The notes under the pieces were generated by a model. That model did not search any database, was not told the DNA's origin, and was given only the letters and a program-made list of their open reading frames with translations. Shown here one piece after another: positions 7,276-8,398 of a stretch of 8,398 nucleotides of DNA. Source of the stretch: an uncultured Opitutales bacterium. Lineage in GTDB: Bacteria; Verrucomicrobiota; Verrucomicrobiia; Opitutales; UBA2995. The first letter of the stretch is position 1; the number at the start of each line of letters is the position of its first letter. The DNA lies in assembly GCA_937920335.1 (NCBI GenBank), contig CALGUT010000659.1, positions 1 through 8,398 on the forward strand, given 5' to 3'. A program made the translations under genes and the position numbers.

Positions 7276-7279
7276 CTAT
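7254..7279. repeat. 8-bp inverted repeat overlapping the rplM -35 box
   Basis: The plus strand reads ATAGTTGA (7254-7261), a 10-nt spacer, then TCAACTAT (7272-7279). The arms are perfect reverse complements. One arm contains most of the TTGACA -35 candidate and the other falls in the promoter spacer. It could be an operator for a dimeric regulator, or an RNA hairpin if transcription starts further upstream. It is not followed by a T-run in either direction, so it is not a terminator. Confidence 0.55.
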
Positions 7280-7297
7280 CGAGACGGCTTAAAACGG

Positions 7298-7333
7298 ATA
7301 AAATAAAAGCCTGTCCAAATGGACAGGCTTTTA
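7298..7333 (-). terminator. Strong intrinsic terminator after the TorF-like gene
   Basis: The arms 7304-7316 and 7321-7333 pair perfectly over 13 bp around a 4-nt loop. The stem core is GCCTGTCC/GGACAGGC, flanked by A-T pairs. On the minus strand the stem runs into TTTTATTTTAT. The other direction ends in TTTT followed by A-rich sequence, so the hairpin could also work on the plus strand, although no plus-strand gene is seen. It lies 21 nt after the stop codon of the outer-membrane protein gene. Confidence 0.94.
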
Positions 7334-7354
7334 AAAATAACAGGAGGTGTTTTC

Positions 7355-8011
7355 TTACCAGCCAGTGCTGATAGAACCACCGAACCACATTTCGTCTTCG
7401 GGTCCGTCAGAACCGTCTGAGTAGCGAGCGCCGATGCTCGCAGATGCAGTGTCGCTCAAGCTGTAAACGATATCGGCAGAAGCGCCGAAGTAGCTGTAAT
7501 CAAATCCGTCACCGTCAACATATCCGTAGAAAGCGCCGATATCGAATGAAGACTTTTCGTCCATTTCGAAACTGTGTCCGACAGATCCTTCAACCGTCAA
7601 TGCTTCCAGATCGAGGTCGTAGAAGAAAGTAACTCCTGGGCTCATCGCAGCATCGAAACCGAATGCAGCATAGATCTCGAATGTTTCTGATCCACTACCT
7701 GATTCTGGGTAGTAATAAAGAGTTCCACCAACGTCGAGTCCGATACCTTCAGCGATATCGAATGCCATTCCGCCGTAGAAATCGAATTCGTTGTCAAAAT
7801 TCTTAACGATCGGCTGATTTGTCCACATACCGAGGTATGCATCACCGAAGCTCGCTTCGATCGCAGCTGTCATACTCTCATCCGCGAGTTGAAATCCGCG
7901 GAAGACGTATCTTGATTCATAGCCAATATCCATGGTTACTGCCACGTCATCTTGAGCTTTGAGTGAGGAGAATGCTGCCAGAGATGCAGCTAATACTAGT
8001 AGCTTTTTCAT
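7355..8011 (-). CDS. TorF-family putative porin (secreted outer-membrane beta-barrel protein)
   Basis: This 218-residue protein has a clear signal peptide: KK at 2-3, a hydrophobic core at 4-15 and likely cleavage after LKA (residue 19). The mature part alternates hydrophobic and polar residues and is rich in aromatic, Gly, Asp and Glu residues, as in beta-barrels, and ends in a terminal tryptophan, the type of residue the BAM machinery recognises. The segment DIGYESRYVFRGFQLADE at 28-45, followed by the YLGMWTNQP stretch at 59-67, resembles the 'SxYxFRGxSxxD...YxGxWxSN' opening of the TorF/Gcw_chp family. Substrate and function are unknown; family members are only putative porins. Strong acidity is common in marine bacteria. 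It is monocistronic, with its own likely promoter upstream and a strong terminator downstream. Only a weak AGAAGA precedes the start. Confidence 0.85.
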   Translation of the reverse strand: MKKLLVLAASLAAFSSLKAQDDVAVTMDIGYESRYVFRGFQLADESMTAAIEASFGDAYLGMWTNQPIVKNFDNEFDFYGGMAFDIAEGIGLDVGGTLYYYPESGSGSETFEIYAAFGFDAAMSPGVTFFYDLDLEALTVEGSVGHSFEMDEKSSFDIGAFYGYVDGDGFDYSYFGASADIVYSLSDTASASIGARYSDGSDGPEDEMWFGGSISTGW

Positions 8012-8113
8012 AGTTTATCTTCTGATTTCAGGTTAGTTCGTTTCCAACTGGACTGTTGATTAGTTATTTCGCCAGGGGGAAATTGGTGTAGAAAACAGTG
8101 AATTGTGTTTAGT

Positions 8114-8141
8114 CTGATATATATGTGAGTGTTTTGGTCAA
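8114..8141 (-). promoter_or_regulatory. Candidate promoter of the TorF-like gene
   Basis: TTGACC (minus strand of 8136-8141) is followed after 16 nt by TATCAG (8114-8119), within an AT-rich CATATATATCAG stretch. These match the sigma-70 boxes at 5/6 and 4/6. Initiation near 8107 would leave an untranslated leader of about 95 nt before the ATG at 8011. The alternating AT stretch allows other -10 registers, so the position is approximate. Confidence 0.45.
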
Positions 8142-8398
8142 GCAATTAGCAGCTCGAGTGCCAAGAATTCAGTGGCGGTGGATTTTACAAATTTAGAATT
8201 GTTTTGGCAGTGGTTTGTTTCCCCTTGTTGTTTCATTAGCCGTGAATGTTGATCTTTTTTGTTCACCAGCTGTTTTAGTGGAATTTAGAACCTGTTGGCT
8301 TTCTGGCGTTGGAGTCAGGTATGTGATCTTTGAAATTTGAAGGGCAGAGGCCATTGAAAAAAATTAGGGCCGCAATTGTTAAATCATATCAGAATCCC
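8142..8398. other. Non-coding stretch upstream of the TorF-like gene
   Basis: I see no gene in this stretch. Plus-strand ATGs (for example near 8247 and 8320) run into stops within a dozen codons. On the minus strand all three frames hit a stop within 18 nt of the right edge, so any gene entering from the right would end almost at once. No convincing terminator, tRNA or long repeat is visible. The base composition is T/G-rich on the plus strand. With the promoter and leader to its left, the gene-free gap totals 387 nt within the window. Confidence 0.6.

Noticed and set aside
8236..8275. Loose GTGAA/TTCAC inverted repeat around a T-run upstream of the TorF-like gene
   Set aside because: A 5-bp stem with a loop of about 14 nt is unstable and expected by chance.

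Overview
The window is a stretch of bacterial housekeeping chromosome in which every recognisable gene lies on the minus strand, so it is transcribed from right to left. Protein families and gene order suggest a member of the Verrucomicrobiota, most likely a marine Opitutae-type lineage. The grounds are an rplM-rpsI pair directly followed by an arginine cluster, an acidic TorF-like outer-membrane protein that indicates a Gram-negative envelope, and moderate GC. This placement is an inference and was not tested by phylogeny.

In transcription order: (1) 8398-8142 holds no gene. (2) A candidate promoter at 8114-8141 and a leader of about 100 nt precede a secreted TorF-family porin-like gene (7355-8011), which ends at a strong hairpin terminator (7298-7333). 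(3) The ribosomal protein operon rplM-rpsI (7226-6392) is preceded by a TTGACA box inside an 8-bp inverted repeat and ends at an intrinsic terminator (6327-6361). (4) A compact arginine operon, argC-argB-argD-argF-argG (6281-908), has gaps of only 10-18 nt. (5) tRNA-Leu(CAA) and tRNA-Pro(GGG) follow. (6) A VanZ-family membrane protein comes next, and then the first ten codons of another gene that runs off the left edge.

The arginine genes encode N-acetylglutamate kinase (ArgB), N-acetyl-glutamyl-phosphate reductase (ArgC), acetylornithine aminotransferase (ArgD), ornithine carbamoyltransferase (ArgF) and argininosuccinate synthase (ArgG). Together they cover N-acetylglutamate to N-acetylornithine and ornithine to argininosuccinate. 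The acetylation/deacetylation step (argJ, or argA plus argE) and argininosuccinate lyase (argH) are absent and must be encoded elsewhere if the pathway is complete. The ArgB N-terminus looks like the arginine-inhibitable hexameric type.

I found no mobile element, CRISPR array, defence system or clearly novel system. The most interesting signals are modest: a near-complete absence of Shine-Dalgarno sequences across ten start codons, the inverted repeat in front of rplM, and the lack of an obvious promoter in the short gap between the ribosomal terminator and argC.
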